This document shows, one piece after another, positions 18,941-28,561 of a stretch of 58,199 nt of DNA. The translations under genes and the position numbers were made by a program. The DNA lies in contig JAUQQO010000046.1 of assembly GCA_030549795.1 (NCBI GenBank), positions 1 through 58,199 on the forward strand, in the 5' to 3' direction. This stretch comes from Pseudomonadota bacterium. Lineage in GTDB: Bacteria; Pseudomonadota; Alphaproteobacteria; Geminicoccales; Geminicoccaceae. The first letter of the stretch is position 1; each line of letters starts with the position of its first letter. Under the pieces are notes generated by a model. The model was not told the DNA's origin, searched no databases, and was given only the letters and a program-made list of their open reading frames with translations.

Positions 18941-20836
18941 TCAGAAAGCTTGGCCGAGCGAGATGTAGAGCTGAAAGAGCTCGTCGACCGCAGGTTTGCG
19001 GTCGATCGGCACGGCGACGTCGAGCCTGAGCGGTCCTACCGGGGTCGCATAGCGCAATCCGAGCCCAGTTCCCCAGCGCAGGCCGCCCTGTCCCGGCAAT
19101 GGGGCGTCGAAGGCGCTTCCCCCGTCGACGAAGACGACAAGGCCGAGCGTCTCGGATAGCCCAAGGCGGAATTCCCCCGAGAGCTCAATGAACGAGCGTC
19201 CGCCTTCCGGATCACCTCGCCGGTCCAAAGGACCAGCTTTTTGATAGGGGACACCCCGAACGGAGCCACCACCGCCGGCGTACCAGCGCTCGTCGGCCGG
19301 TATCGCGGTTCGTTCTGCACCCACAATCGTGCCGGTTGCGGCGCGCCCTGCCAGAACCAGCCGCGGTCGGTTCCAAATCGGGTAGTAACCGCTTGCGACC
19401 ACCCGACTCTTGAGGAACCGCGCGCCAGAGCCGAGGGTGTCGAAGTTGGGAGCGAGTTCGAAGGTGAGCCGTGCGCCACGGCTGGGGTCGAAGAGACTGT
19501 CGGAGCCGTCCCAGGCCAGGCGGGCGGGAACAGAGAAGAGGGCGAAGCGCCGGCGGCCCTTGCGGTCCTCGATGTCGGCGAAGCGCCAGCTAAGACCCAG
19601 CGTTCCCTCAAGCCCCTGGGCGAGCGTTCGCTCGATGCCGGAAGCGAGTTTGAGCGAGCGACTATCGAAGGCTTCGAGGCTCTCGTTTTGGGCGAGTGCG
19701 CTTGCGAGCAAGGCTTGACCGCGAGCACCGACTTCGGGCTTGCGGAAATTCGCCTGTGCGTTCTGGCGAATGGGGGAGAGCAGAAGCTCGCTGCGCAAAC
19801 GCTCCCCGGCGCTGAAGAGGTTGCGATGTTCCCAGTAGGCGCGCAGATTGGCTCCTTCATCCGAAGCGTAACCGACTCCTCCACCGATCGAGCGATGTTT
19901 GCGCTGAACGAGCTCGAAGACCGGTGAGACGCGGTCATCCGGCTCGGGTGCCGCGGGCAGGCGCAGCCGGACGACCGAAAACAAGCCACTGCGCACTAAA
20001 GCGTCGCGGCCGCGCTCGAGCTCGCGCAGATCGAAGCGCGAACCCTCGCGAGCCGGTACAAGCCGGCGCAGATAGCGCTCGGAGATCCCTGAAGCCCCTT
20101 CGAAACGGATCGCGCCATAGCGGACCAAGGGGCCCGGCTCGATGCGCAAGGTGACGTCCATGATCTCGCGGTCGTGATCGACGATCACGGCGCGCGGACC
20201 CGCCCGCGCAAACGCGTGACCTCGCTCCTGCGCGAGACGGATCAAGCGCGTTTCGGCTTCGAGTACGGTCGCGGCGATCGCCGGCGCATCGCCCTGAAGG
20301 CCGAGCTGTGCTGGGCGCGGCGGCGCGAAGCCATAAGGTGCACCGATGATCTCGATCCGTCGCTCGCGTAGGCGGTAGCGCGGGCCCGGCTCGACTTCGA
20401 ACACGACCCGCAGCGTCGATCCCGGGAGCGTGAGGATGTCCTCGAGATCAGCACCTATCCCAGCCGGCGCGCGCTCGATGGTCTCCAAGCGCACTCGGAT
20501 GCTGCCCTTGTAATAGCCGAGCCCCCGCAGCGCCGCGTCCAAAGCCGGTAGATCACGCTCGGCCCGTTGCCTGAGTGCGAGCTCGTCGGGAGGCGGTTGG
20601 TCGAGCCTTTGGATGGTCGAGGACGCCGCTTCGAGCGCCTCGCGCAATTCGTTATCGAGCGGCCCTTGCAGGACGACTTCGTACCGGATGCCCGGCAGTG
20701 CGGTCTCGTCGTCCCCTAGGGGGCCGAGCCCGTTGTTCTGCGGTCGCGTGCAGCTCGCGAGCAACAACGCAAGCCAGAGCGCGCCGGCGATCCGCCGAGC
20801 GCGGAGGCGTTTTTTAGTCGGGAGCGGTTCACCCAC
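18941..20836 (-). CDS. tamA: Outer-membrane assembly protein TamA (BamA/Omp85 family)
   Basis: About 631 residues. A lipobox-like signal region (LWLALLLASC) leads into POTRA-type domains (LRGLGYYKGSIRV, YRLRERRIEIIGAP, VRYGAIRFEGASGISERYLRRL). A 16-strand barrel follows, with the conserved GGGGSVRGVPYQ (lid-loop RGF/Y region) and a terminal aromatic strand ending in F. I choose the GTG at 20834-20836, which overlaps the mscS stop by 8 bases; an ATG at 20893 would overlap more. The apparent lipobox Cys is unusual for this family and may only be part of a normal signal peptide. Confidence 0.92.
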   Translation of the reverse strand: MGEPLPTKKRLRARRIAGALWLALLLASCTRPQNNGLGPLGDDETALPGIRYEVVLQGPLDNELREALEAASSTIQRLDQPPPDELALRQRAERDLPALDAALRGLGYYKGSIRVRLETIERAPAGIGADLEDILTLPGSTLRVVFEVEPGPRYRLRERRIEIIGAPYGFAPPRPAQLGLQGDAPAIAATVLEAETRLIRLAQERGHAFARAGPRAVIVDHDREIMDVTLRIEPGPLVRYGAIRFEGASGISERYLRRLVPAREGSRFDLRELERGRDALVRSGLFSVVRLRLPAAPEPDDRVSPVFELVQRKHRSIGGGVGYASDEGANLRAYWEHRNLFSAGERLRSELLLSPIRQNAQANFRKPEVGARGQALLASALAQNESLEAFDSRSLKLASGIERTLAQGLEGTLGLSWRFADIEDRKGRRRFALFSVPARLAWDGSDSLFDPSRGARLTFELAPNFDTLGSGARFLKSRVVASGYYPIWNRPRLVLAGRAATGTIVGAERTAIPADERWYAGGGGSVRGVPYQKAGPLDRRGDPEGGRSFIELSGEFRLGLSETLGLVVFVDGGSAFDAPLPGQGGLRWGTGLGLRYATPVGPLRLDVAVPIDRKPAVDELFQLYISLGQAF

Positions 20837-23027
20837 GGGGCTCTGCGCCGGCGCCAGCTGCGAGCGTGTGCGCTTGCGCGGGCGGGACGGCACCTGCGGG
20901 CGTTGGGGACGCGGCGACGAGGTGGATTTTGCGTTGCGGAAAGGGGATTTCGATACCGAGCTCGTCGAAGCGCCGTTTGATCCGCCGGTTGAGCTCGCGG
21001 CCGACCCTCCACTGTTCTCCGGGGCGCGTCTTGAGGCGCGCGCGAATGATCACCCCGTTCTCGCCGAACTGATCGACACCAGAGACTTCGAGCGGCGCCA
21101 GAATGAGTCGTCGCCACGGCCATTCACGGCGCATTTGCGCTTCGAGCTCGAAGAGTGTTGACACGACGCGGTCGATGTCTTCGTGATACGCGACCTGGAG
21201 ATCGAGCACCCAGTACGAAAAGTCACGTGTCATATTGGTCACGCGGTCAATCGTTCCAAAGGGTATGGTGTGCACGTCCCCGTTATAGGATCTCAATGTG
21301 ACGGTGCGGATAGTCATAGCTTCGACGACACCGGTTTTACCTCCGAGCTCGACAACGTCGCCGACACGGATAGTGTCGCCGAAGAGGATGAAAAGGCCGT
21401 TGATAACGTCTTGCACGAGTTTTTGGGACCCAAAGCCGATGGCGAGACCGATGACGCCGGCGCCGGCGAGAAGAGGTGCGGTTTGCACGCCGAGTTCGGC
21501 GAGGATGGTGGCGAGCGCAAACAGCGCGACCACCACCAAGATCGCGCTCCGGCCGATCGTTGCCAAGGTGCGTACCCTGTTGCTGTAGATGAGGTCGCCC
21601 TTGGCGTCGCGAGCGGCTACGTAACCATCGATCCACCGTGCGGCCAGCCGCCATATCCCCCACGATACCCCCAAGACGAGACCGATCCGCACGATTTTTT
21701 CTAGAGCCGTCCAACCGTCGCGGGTCGACAGCCAGCTCACAAGACCGATGCCCCAGGCTTCTAGAATCGCGAGTGCGGCAACGAGCTTGATCGCGATCTT
21801 AGCGAGGCGCCGGGTCCCTGGCGTTTCGGAAGGGAGTGTCTCTTGTGGCTCCTCGCGTTCGGCCGCTTCGCTCGGGTGGGTGCGGGGACGCTCGACCCAG
21901 GTCAAGAGAAGGTGTGCCGAAAGAAGAATGGCCAACGTAATCACCGTTGCGCGCGCAGGGCCCCAGCCGAAGCCCAGGACGAGCAATGTCGCGTTCAACC
22001 ATACAAGGCCGATAAGCCACAGATGCACCGTGCCGGCCAGGCGATCGAGAAGAAACAGCCGTTGCAGGAAATCGGTTTCGATCCAGCCTGCAAGGGCGCG
22101 CATCGCATGCTGGAGCACAGGGCGTCGAACCCAGATCGTCACGCTCAAGGTCGTGGCGACCAACAAAGTGAGAGCGCTCACACCAACGTCGTAAAGATCG
22201 GGCGGTAAACCCAGGCGACCGGCAACGAGCACGGAGGCGTAACCCAAGACCGCCAGTCGAACGCTATTGAGCAACGACCGCAGCGTCGAACCCGCCGGGC
22301 CCTTGCTTGCGAGACCCTCGGCTTCCCCGAGGGCGGTGGTCAAATGATCGGCCACGACCGTAAGGACGCGTTCGATGAAAATCGCTGCGATCAAGACGCG
22401 GCCGATCCGCGCCGTTGCGGGCAAGAAACCGCCAAGGTCGAGGATCATACCGGCCGTCGCAGCAAAGGCCACCGTGGGAAGAAGATCGCGCAGCACGGCC
22501 CGTACGCGGGATGGGCGCTCAGTTGCTCCTTTGAGCGTGCGGCCGAGCCACCGAACGACGAGCCAGGCAACCAGCGCGCCCGCCGCGATGGCTTGTAGGA
22601 GACCAAAGAACACGCTTCGCCACAGGGCTCGTCGATATTCGTTCTCGAGCTGGAACGACAACCATTCGCCGAGCGCCGGAAGCTCGCTGAGGAGTTCACC
22701 AATGGTAACGAGCGCGCGCGCGAACACGTCCACTCGCTCGAGGAAAAGGCGACCGGCGAGGTCAAGTGGATCGGCTTCGCTGGGCGCCGGCGAGGTTCCG
22801 GTCTCGAGGGCCTGCCGCAACAAGCGCAGACGGGTGATGAATTCGCTGCGCTCGGTTGGATCCTCGAGCAGGCGGAGAAGGCGGTCGACGTCATCTGGCT
22901 TAAGACCGGCAGCGATCGACTGGGCGGGTGTTGCCGTTGGGCCAGCTTCGGCGGCCGCGGCGCTGGGCGTCGTCCAGAACCAGGCCAGGACGGCGGCTGC
23001 TACGAGTGCACGCCAGAACTCGATCAT
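20829..23027 (-). CDS. Large mechanosensitive channel of the MscS superfamily
   Basis: A 732-residue protein. A cleavable signal (LVAAAVLAWFWTTPSAAAA) and a periplasmic helical region are followed by many membrane helices and the canonical C-terminal MscS core. The pore helix is LLAGAGVIGLAIGFGSQKLVQD, then FILFGDTIRVGDVVELGG and the beta domain (VRTVTLRSYNGDVHTIPFG). It resembles YnaI/YbdG/MscM-type channels rather than small MscS. It would open on hypo-osmotic shock. It is first in a unit with tamA (8-base overlap) and tamB, an interesting envelope grouping. Confidence 0.9.
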   Translation of the reverse strand: MIEFWRALVAAAVLAWFWTTPSAAAAEAGPTATPAQSIAAGLKPDDVDRLLRLLEDPTERSEFITRLRLLRQALETGTSPAPSEADPLDLAGRLFLERVDVFARALVTIGELLSELPALGEWLSFQLENEYRRALWRSVFFGLLQAIAAGALVAWLVVRWLGRTLKGATERPSRVRAVLRDLLPTVAFAATAGMILDLGGFLPATARIGRVLIAAIFIERVLTVVADHLTTALGEAEGLASKGPAGSTLRSLLNSVRLAVLGYASVLVAGRLGLPPDLYDVGVSALTLLVATTLSVTIWVRRPVLQHAMRALAGWIETDFLQRLFLLDRLAGTVHLWLIGLVWLNATLLVLGFGWGPARATVITLAILLSAHLLLTWVERPRTHPSEAAEREEPQETLPSETPGTRRLAKIAIKLVAALAILEAWGIGLVSWLSTRDGWTALEKIVRIGLVLGVSWGIWRLAARWIDGYVAARDAKGDLIYSNRVRTLATIGRSAILVVVALFALATILAELGVQTAPLLAGAGVIGLAIGFGSQKLVQDVINGLFILFGDTIRVGDVVELGGKTGVVEAMTIRTVTLRSYNGDVHTIPFGTIDRVTNMTRDFSYWVLDLQVAYHEDIDRVVSTLFELEAQMRREWPWRRLILAPLEVSGVDQFGENGVIIRARLKTRPGEQWRVGRELNRRIKRRFDELGIEIPFPQRKIHLVAASPTPAGAVPPAQAHTLAAGAGAEPRG

Positions 23028-23084
23028 GGTTACAGCTGGTAGAGGTCCGAGAGAGCGCCCGCAACGCCCTACCGAGCGCGGGCT

Positions 23085-23888
23085 TCAACCTCCCGTGTTT
23101 GCCCCCGTGGCGAGGAAGCGGTGTTCGGTCCCCTCGAGCACGAGACAGGTAAGCCGCCCGGTCCAGCAGGCGCCTGTGTCGATACCGATGCGGTTGTGGC
23201 GAACGACCGGTTCGTTTTGGGGAGTATGGCCGTGCACGACGATCTTGCCGAACTCGCCTGGGTAACTCAAGAACGGCTCGCGGATCCACAAGAGGTCGAC
23301 CGGATTTTGAGCCTCGAGCGGGATGCCGGGGCGAACACCGGCGTGGCAGAAGAAATAGTCGCCCATACCGAAGGCGAGTTCGAGCCGCTCCAGGAACGTT
23401 TGGTGATGCTGTGGGATTTGGGCGAGGAGCTGGCGTCGGGCGTGGTCCAAGCGATCCTCGGGGGAGAGGAACGGATCGAGTTCGACCCCGTAACTTGCAA
23501 GCGTTGCCTCACCTCCGTTGTCGAGCCAGACCTCGCCGACTGGAAAGCCCTCCAAAAAGTCGCGAAACCACAGATCGTGATTGCCCATCAAGAAGACCCG
23601 GTTGAAGTCGGGTAGTGGATTGCGGATGAGATGATCGATAACGGCACGACTGGACGGACCGCGGTCGATATAGTCTCCGAGGTAGACAGCCACTAGTCTG
23701 ACTATTTTGGCAGAGCGGGCGACGTCTTCGAGGATAATTTGTTCGAGTTCCTGCAACAAACTGATGCTTCCGTGCACGTCGCCGATCACGTACAGACGGG
23801 TTCCGCTCGGGACCGCGGGCGTGCGTCCCCCAAGCGAGGGCTGGCTCCCCAACTCACCTTCTCGTCGGCGCAAAAACCAGCGCAACAC
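23085..23888 (-). CDS. Metallophosphoesterase, protein phosphatase/ApaH-like
   Basis: About 267 residues with the complete calcineurin-like set: GDVHG at 36-40, GDYIDRG, GNHD, a later His in the CHAGVRPG region and VHGHTPQ near the C-terminus. Such proteins dephosphorylate serine/threonine/tyrosine residues or cleave diadenosine tetraphosphate. The GTG at 23888 is favoured because GGAG precedes it by eight bases; the frame can also start at a TTG at 23924. It diverges from the outer-membrane barrel gene, and similar phosphatases occur in exopolysaccharide loci, so a role in polysaccharide regulation is possible but not shown. Confidence 0.85.
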   Translation of the reverse strand: MLRWFLRRREGELGSQPSLGGRTPAVPSGTRLYVIGDVHGSISLLQELEQIILEDVARSAKIVRLVAVYLGDYIDRGPSSRAVIDHLIRNPLPDFNRVFLMGNHDLWFRDFLEGFPVGEVWLDNGGEATLASYGVELDPFLSPEDRLDHARRQLLAQIPQHHQTFLERLELAFGMGDYFFCHAGVRPGIPLEAQNPVDLLWIREPFLSYPGEFGKIVVHGHTPQNEPVVRHNRIGIDTGACWTGRLTCLVLEGTEHRFLATGANTGG

Positions 23889-24146
23889 GAGACACGCTCC
23901 GTCTGCAGGCGCAGCTTGACGCAATCCCGAGGGGGCGACGATGAAGTCGCTTCGGGCTGCGCGCGATGCTCAGTCTGTCGCCTGTGGCGGCGGTGCGACA
24001 AGCGGTGCGTGAGCTGCACAGAGATGGTGCGCGCTTTCGTTGCGACGGCGTCGATGGGTTTGCGCGCTATTGCTGCTCGTCTATCACTTGCCACAGCAGG
24101 TTGCGAGCTTAGGGCCGCGATCGTCGGAAATGGCTGGAGGGACGTG

Positions 24147-25388
24147 ATGGCGCGGTTGTCGAGGATCGGACTGGCGACATGGGCGTGCGCGATGGTCGGA
24201 TCGTCGATCGCGGTCGCGCAACAGGCCGGGCCGACGCCTTCTCCCAACGTCACGGTCCTGCAACGCGCCCGGCCTCAGTTCGATCCTCTGGGGATCCGGG
24301 CAGGCGGGTTTTTGATCTTCCCGTCTCTTACCGTGACTGGTCAATATGACAGCAATGTATTCGCGCGCGAGAAGAACGAGGAAGACGATCTCGGTTTGAT
24401 CATTCGTCCTCAAATAAATGTTGCGAGTCAGTGGTCGCGGCATGCGCTCAACGTCAGCGCTTTCGGCGAATTCGGTCTTTACGACGAATTTGATGAAAAC
24501 AACTATAGCGATTTCGGTGGGTCGGTGAGCGGCCGTCTCGACATCACCCGCAACGACGTGGTCAACGGCAGTCTGAGCATTGCGCGTCTGCACCAGACGC
24601 GAGACGATCCCGAAGACGTGGGGGTGGGCGATGTGGTCAAATATGTGACGGGGTCGGCCCGCTTATCGTATCGGAAGGATTTCAACTTACTCTTTGGTGT
24701 GATCGGAGCGCAGGTAATCCGCTACGATTATATCGAAGAGGACACGCGCGAGGACGTGCGCGATCGCTACCAATATGGTTTGGATTTGCGATTGGGTTAC
24801 AAGGTATCGCCTCGATTCGACGTCTTCGTGGAGGGAGACTACACGATCGTCGATTACGACAGAAACCGCAATCTCGGTGGTTTCGAGCAGAACTCGAGGG
24901 GTTGGTCGATTACGGTCGGAACCGGGATCGACTTCACCGGGCTCTTGTTCGGCGAGGCGCGTGTCGGTTACATTCGGCGGGATTACGACGACGGGGATTT
25001 GGACGACATCCAAGGTCCGGGAGCTTACGTTAACCTCACCTGGAACATCACAACGCTTACAAGTCTTGTCTTCGATGCCTCGACAGCGATCGTCGAGACC
25101 ACGCAGTTCGGCGCCTCCGGCAACTTCCAGAGCACGGCGGGTGTTGAGGTCCAGCACGAGCTGTTGCGCAATCTGATTCTGATCGGGCGGTTGGGCTATC
25201 AGCGGGATGATTTCCAGGGCATCGACCGCACCGACAACACGGTGCGCGCGCGCGCTACCGCACGCTATCTGCTCAACCGTAATTTGAGCCTCGATGTCGG
25301 CTACGAGTTCGCGACCCGCGACTCGGACGTTCGCGGCGCCGACTACGATCGCCACCTGGTACGCGTCGGCCTCACTGGGCGGCTATAA
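24147..25388 (+). CDS. Outer-membrane beta-barrel protein, exopolysaccharide-locus type
   Basis: A 413-residue protein with signal peptide (LATWACAMVGSSIAVAQQ) and then about 18 alternating amphipathic strands, starting with FLIFPSLTVTGQYDSNVFA, a motif common to barrels in polysaccharide secretion loci (YdbH/PelB-like or BBP2_2 group). It ends in a typical barrel strand (HLVRVGLTGRL). The ATG at 24147 has CTGGAGGG upstream. With the export lipoprotein 117 bases downstream it probably forms part of the outer-membrane path for an exopolysaccharide. The polymer is unknown. Confidence 0.85.
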   Translation: MARLSRIGLATWACAMVGSSIAVAQQAGPTPSPNVTVLQRARPQFDPLGIRAGGFLIFPSLTVTGQYDSNVFAREKNEEDDLGLIIRPQINVASQWSRHALNVSAFGEFGLYDEFDENNYSDFGGSVSGRLDITRNDVVNGSLSIARLHQTRDDPEDVGVGDVVKYVTGSARLSYRKDFNLLFGVIGAQVIRYDYIEEDTREDVRDRYQYGLDLRLGYKVSPRFDVFVEGDYTIVDYDRNRNLGGFEQNSRGWSITVGTGIDFTGLLFGEARVGYIRRDYDDGDLDDIQGPGAYVNLTWNITTLTSLVFDASTAIVETTQFGASGNFQSTAGVEVQHELLRNLILIGRLGYQRDDFQGIDRTDNTVRARATARYLLNRNLSLDVGYEFATRDSDVRGADYDRHLVRVGLTGRL

Positions 25389-25504
25389 GGCTGCAACAGT
25401 CTCGGTCGAACGGCTTGCCCGCGCGCCGGGTCCTTCGTAGGTTTGCGGCGCGTTGTGCGGACCAGTGAGTGCGATCCGATTGAGCGAAAAGCGAGGATCG
25501 GCGG

Positions 25505-26107
25505 ATGGTTGGGCGTGCGGGAGAGATGCTCGTTCGGCTGACGCTGTGGGGGCTCGTGCTGCTGCTCGTCGCATGCGGGAGCTCGCCGCCGCCGCAGATC
25601 GTCGGAGCGCCGGCGGCAGGCCCGCGAGGCGGCCCGGTCGAGGTGAGCACGCCCCCCTACACCTTGGCCTCTGGGGACAAGGTCAAAGTAACGGTTTTCC
25701 GTCACGAGGATCTGTCTGGCGAGTTCACCCTCGATGGAGCGGGCAACTTCTCGATGCCGCTGATCGGTGAGGTGAAGGCGAACGGCCTTACCACCCGCGA
25801 GCTCGAGCAACGCATCACGGCAATGCTCAAAGACGGGTACCTCGTCGATCCGCAGGTCAGTGTCGAGGTGACGAACTATCGTCCGTTCTACATCCTCGGC
25901 GAGGTCAATAGACCCGGGCAATATGAGTATGTGAACGGAATGACCGCGCTCCAAGCGGTTACCATCGCCGGTGGCTATACCTATCGTGCTAAGCAAGACG
26001 CGTTGATCCTCAAGCGCGGAGGGGCCAACGCACAGGCAGTCCTGGTCCCCCCGACGCAACCGATCTTGCCCGGTGACATCATTGAAGTCCAAGAGCGCTT
26101 TTTCTGA
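25505..26107 (+). CDS. Wza-type polysaccharide export lipoprotein
   Basis: A 200-residue lipoprotein (lipobox LLLVAC at about residue 23) with a Poly_export domain (YTLASGDKVKVTVF...LSGEFTLDGAGNFSMPLIGEV) and a SLBB-like domain (FYILGEVNRPGQYEYVNGMTALQAVTIAGGYT). It would form the periplasmic and outer-membrane part of a capsule or exopolysaccharide translocon. Only one SLBB domain is visible, so it is the short form of the family. An ATG at 25526 is an alternative start with better spacing. No chain-length regulator or polymerase is next to it in the window. Confidence 0.92.
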   Translation: MVGRAGEMLVRLTLWGLVLLLVACGSSPPPQIVGAPAAGPRGGPVEVSTPPYTLASGDKVKVTVFRHEDLSGEFTLDGAGNFSMPLIGEVKANGLTTRELEQRITAMLKDGYLVDPQVSVEVTNYRPFYILGEVNRPGQYEYVNGMTALQAVTIAGGYTYRAKQDALILKRGGANAQAVLVPPTQPILPGDIIEVQERFF

Positions 26108-26138
26108 GCACCATTAGAGCAAGCGGATAGGATCGCCG

Positions 26139-27455
26139 GTGTCCGCGGCCGCGGCGAGCTGGTGGGACAGCGCGCGGATCTATTGCGAGCCGCGGATCCT
26201 GGGCATCCTCGTTCTCGGCTTCGCCTCCGGCCTGCCCCTCGCGTTGACTGGGAGCACGCTCACGCTCCGCCTCGCGGAGGCGGGCGTAGAGATCGCGGCG
26301 ATCGGCTTTTTCGCCTGGGTAGGCCTGGCCTATGGTTGGAAGTTCCTGTGGTCTCCGCTCGTCGATCAAATGCGGCTGCCCCTTCTCACGCGCCGTCTCG
26401 GGCGGCGGCGGGGCTGGCTCCTCCTTGTCCAGTTAGCTCTCGCGATCGCGATTGCCGCGCTTGGAGCAATCAGCCCGGAAGCAGGCCTTTTTTGGGTTGC
26501 TGCGCTAGCGGTTCTCGTTGCTTTTCTTTCCGCTACCCAGGACATCGTCATCGATGCTTTCCGGGTGGAGCTCGTGAGCGTCGAGCGTCAGGGGGCGGCC
26601 GCAGCGATGGCGGTCATCGGCTACCGGCTCGCGATGTTCGCCTCGGGAGCGGGAGCCCTCGCGATTGCCGAATGGTATGGCTGGACGGTCGCATACGCGA
26701 CCATGGCAGCTCTCTTAGCGACCGCCATCTCCGTCACGCTCCTACTCCCGGAGCCCCAGCCGGTCGTTGATCCGGGCGACGGTGCCAAGCCATCGCGATG
26801 GAAAAAGCGGCTCAAACAGGCGGTCGTGGCACCTTTTTCTGAATTCTTCGGGCGTCAAGCGCCGCTGGTGACGGCTCTCATCCTCTCCTTCATCGTCTTC
26901 TACAAGCTCGGCGATGCGCTTTTGGGTGCGGTCACGAGCCCGCTCTACGTGGGTTTGGGTTTTGCGAAGACCGAGATCGCTGCGATCGTGAAGAGCTGGG
27001 GCCTTTTGGCCGTGCTTGCAGGAGGTGTGCTCGGCGGTGTCTTGGTACGCCGCTTGGGCCTTTTGCCCGCGCTCTGGCTTTGCGGGCTTGCCCAGATGCT
27101 GTCGAATTTGGCGTTCCTCGCATTGTATTGGAGCGGTCGCGATCAATTCGTCCTTGCGCTTACCATCACCGCGGAAAACGTGACCGGCGGTATGGGGACG
27201 ACAGCCTTCGTGGCCTATTTGAGTTCGCTCTGCAATGTTCAATTCACCGCCACACAATACGCGCTTTTATCGTCGCTCATGGCGCAGGCCCGAACCTTTC
27301 TTGCTGGCTTCGCGGGGATCTTGCAAACTGCGCTCGGATGGCCCGGGTTCATCCTCTTGACCACCGCCGCGGCGGTACCCGGATTGGTCTTAATCAGGCT
27401 TCTCGAGCGAACATTGCGCAGCGAAGTGCCGCGTGCTGCCGCTCAACATCCCTAG
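26139..27455 (+). CDS. ampG: AmpG-like muropeptide MFS permease
   Basis: A 438-residue major facilitator with about 12-14 membrane helices. Features are LGFASGLPLALTGSTLTLRL near the start, GWKFLWSPLVDQ, LSATQDIVIDAFRVE and the later FVAYLSSLCNVQFTATQYALLSSL, all characteristic of AmpG. It imports GlcNAc-anhydroMurNAc peptides for wall recycling. The start is a GTG at 26139 without a striking ribosome binding site. It is not obviously part of the export unit upstream, although it lies only 31 bases after it. Confidence 0.88.
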   Translation: MSAAAASWWDSARIYCEPRILGILVLGFASGLPLALTGSTLTLRLAEAGVEIAAIGFFAWVGLAYGWKFLWSPLVDQMRLPLLTRRLGRRRGWLLLVQLALAIAIAALGAISPEAGLFWVAALAVLVAFLSATQDIVIDAFRVELVSVERQGAAAAMAVIGYRLAMFASGAGALAIAEWYGWTVAYATMAALLATAISVTLLLPEPQPVVDPGDGAKPSRWKKRLKQAVVAPFSEFFGRQAPLVTALILSFIVFYKLGDALLGAVTSPLYVGLGFAKTEIAAIVKSWGLLAVLAGGVLGGVLVRRLGLLPALWLCGLAQMLSNLAFLALYWSGRDQFVLALTITAENVTGGMGTTAFVAYLSSLCNVQFTATQYALLSSLMAQARTFLAGFAGILQTALGWPGFILLTTAAAVPGLVLIRLLERTLRSEVPRAAAQHP

Positions 27456-27486
27456 GGTTCTCTCACACGCGTCACCTTAGAGGATT

Positions 27487-28536
27487 GTGCGATTGAAAGC
27501 CACAGATCTTTCGCGTTTGTTTCTTGCTTTGTTGATAGGTGCGTGCGGTGCGCTCCTGTTTCTCTATGCGGATTTGCCGCTTGCGTGGATGCTGGGCCCC
27601 ATGCTGGCGACGATGCTGGCAGCTCTGTTCGGGGCGCCGGTTGCGGTCCCCGCGGTCTTGAGAGAACCTACCGTCGCGGTCTTGGGCGTCTTGCTCGGCA
27701 GCGGCTTCGATCAAGAGAGCATGGCCCGGCTCGTGCGTTGGGCACCGATCGTCGCCTCATTGCCGGTCTATGTCGCGGCAGCGGTTGCGCTTGCGTTCAT
27801 CTACCTGCGCCGCGTCGCCCGGCTCGACCCGCGCACTGCGTGGTTCGCCGCGACCCCCGGTGGGCTCGGTGAGATGGTGGTCCTCGGCGACCGCGCTGGA
27901 GGCGACATGCGCACGATCGCGCTCGTGCACAGTACGCGCATTCTCCTCGTCGTCCTTGCGATCCCCTTCGCGCTGCAGGCGATTGGGTTCGAGATCCCTG
28001 CGCTTCCTGGGGCCAATCGGACCGTCGCGGGAACGCTCGACTTTCTTGCTATGGTAGGCTGTGCGGTCGTGGGATTTGCGACGGGCGTCCTGATCCGACT
28101 GCCTGCGCCTGCGCTGTTGGGGCCCATGCTCGCCAGTGCGCTCGCGCATCTTTTAGGAGTGGTGCAGGGCGCGCCTCCGACCCCGCTCGTTGCTGCTGCC
28201 CAGCTCGTCATCGGCGCGCAAGTCGGCGCGCGCTTTTGCGGTTATCCGATCGAGCGCGTCATCGCGACGGTCGCTGTCGGTCTCGGGCTTACCACACTGA
28301 TGCTCGGGCTTGCTGCTCTTGTCGGCTGGGCACTTGCGAGCGCAACCGGGGTGCCGATGCTGCTTCTTCTCCTCGCTCTCGCACCGGGCGGGCTCGCCGA
28401 AATGAGCCTATTGGCTTACGCGCTCACCGATGATCCGGCTCTCGTCGCGGCCGTCCACATCCTGCGCATCACCCTCGTCGTTTTCCTCGCCCCGCTAGCC
28501 TTCCGATTGGTTCGAAAGCGCCTCGAACGAAAGTAA
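27487..28536 (+). CDS. AbrB-family integral membrane protein
   Basis: A 349-residue protein with two copies of the AbrB repeat. Each copy has a LGPML element (LPLAWMLGPMLATMLAALFG and LPAPALLGPMLASALAHLLG) and a later TPGGLGEM/APGGLAEMSLLAYAL element. Members are annotated as AbrB-family or wrongly as ammonia monooxygenase; they are not the DNA-binding AbrB. The substrate is unknown. The GTG at 27487 is the chosen start. It converges with ftsH, 25 bases from its stop. Confidence 0.85.
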   Translation: MRLKATDLSRLFLALLIGACGALLFLYADLPLAWMLGPMLATMLAALFGAPVAVPAVLREPTVAVLGVLLGSGFDQESMARLVRWAPIVASLPVYVAAAVALAFIYLRRVARLDPRTAWFAATPGGLGEMVVLGDRAGGDMRTIALVHSTRILLVVLAIPFALQAIGFEIPALPGANRTVAGTLDFLAMVGCAVVGFATGVLIRLPAPALLGPMLASALAHLLGVVQGAPPTPLVAAAQLVIGAQVGARFCGYPIERVIATVAVGLGLTTLMLGLAALVGWALASATGVPMLLLLLALAPGGLAEMSLLAYALTDDPALVAAVHILRITLVVFLAPLAFRLVRKRLERK

Positions 28537-28561
28537 GCTCCCGATCCCCAACGCCGGACCG

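Noticed and set aside
18941-20836. TamA as a lipoprotein because of a Cys after the hydrophobic segment
   Set aside because: TamA-family barrels are not lipoproteins and the Cys may be part of the signal peptide; kept only as a remark.
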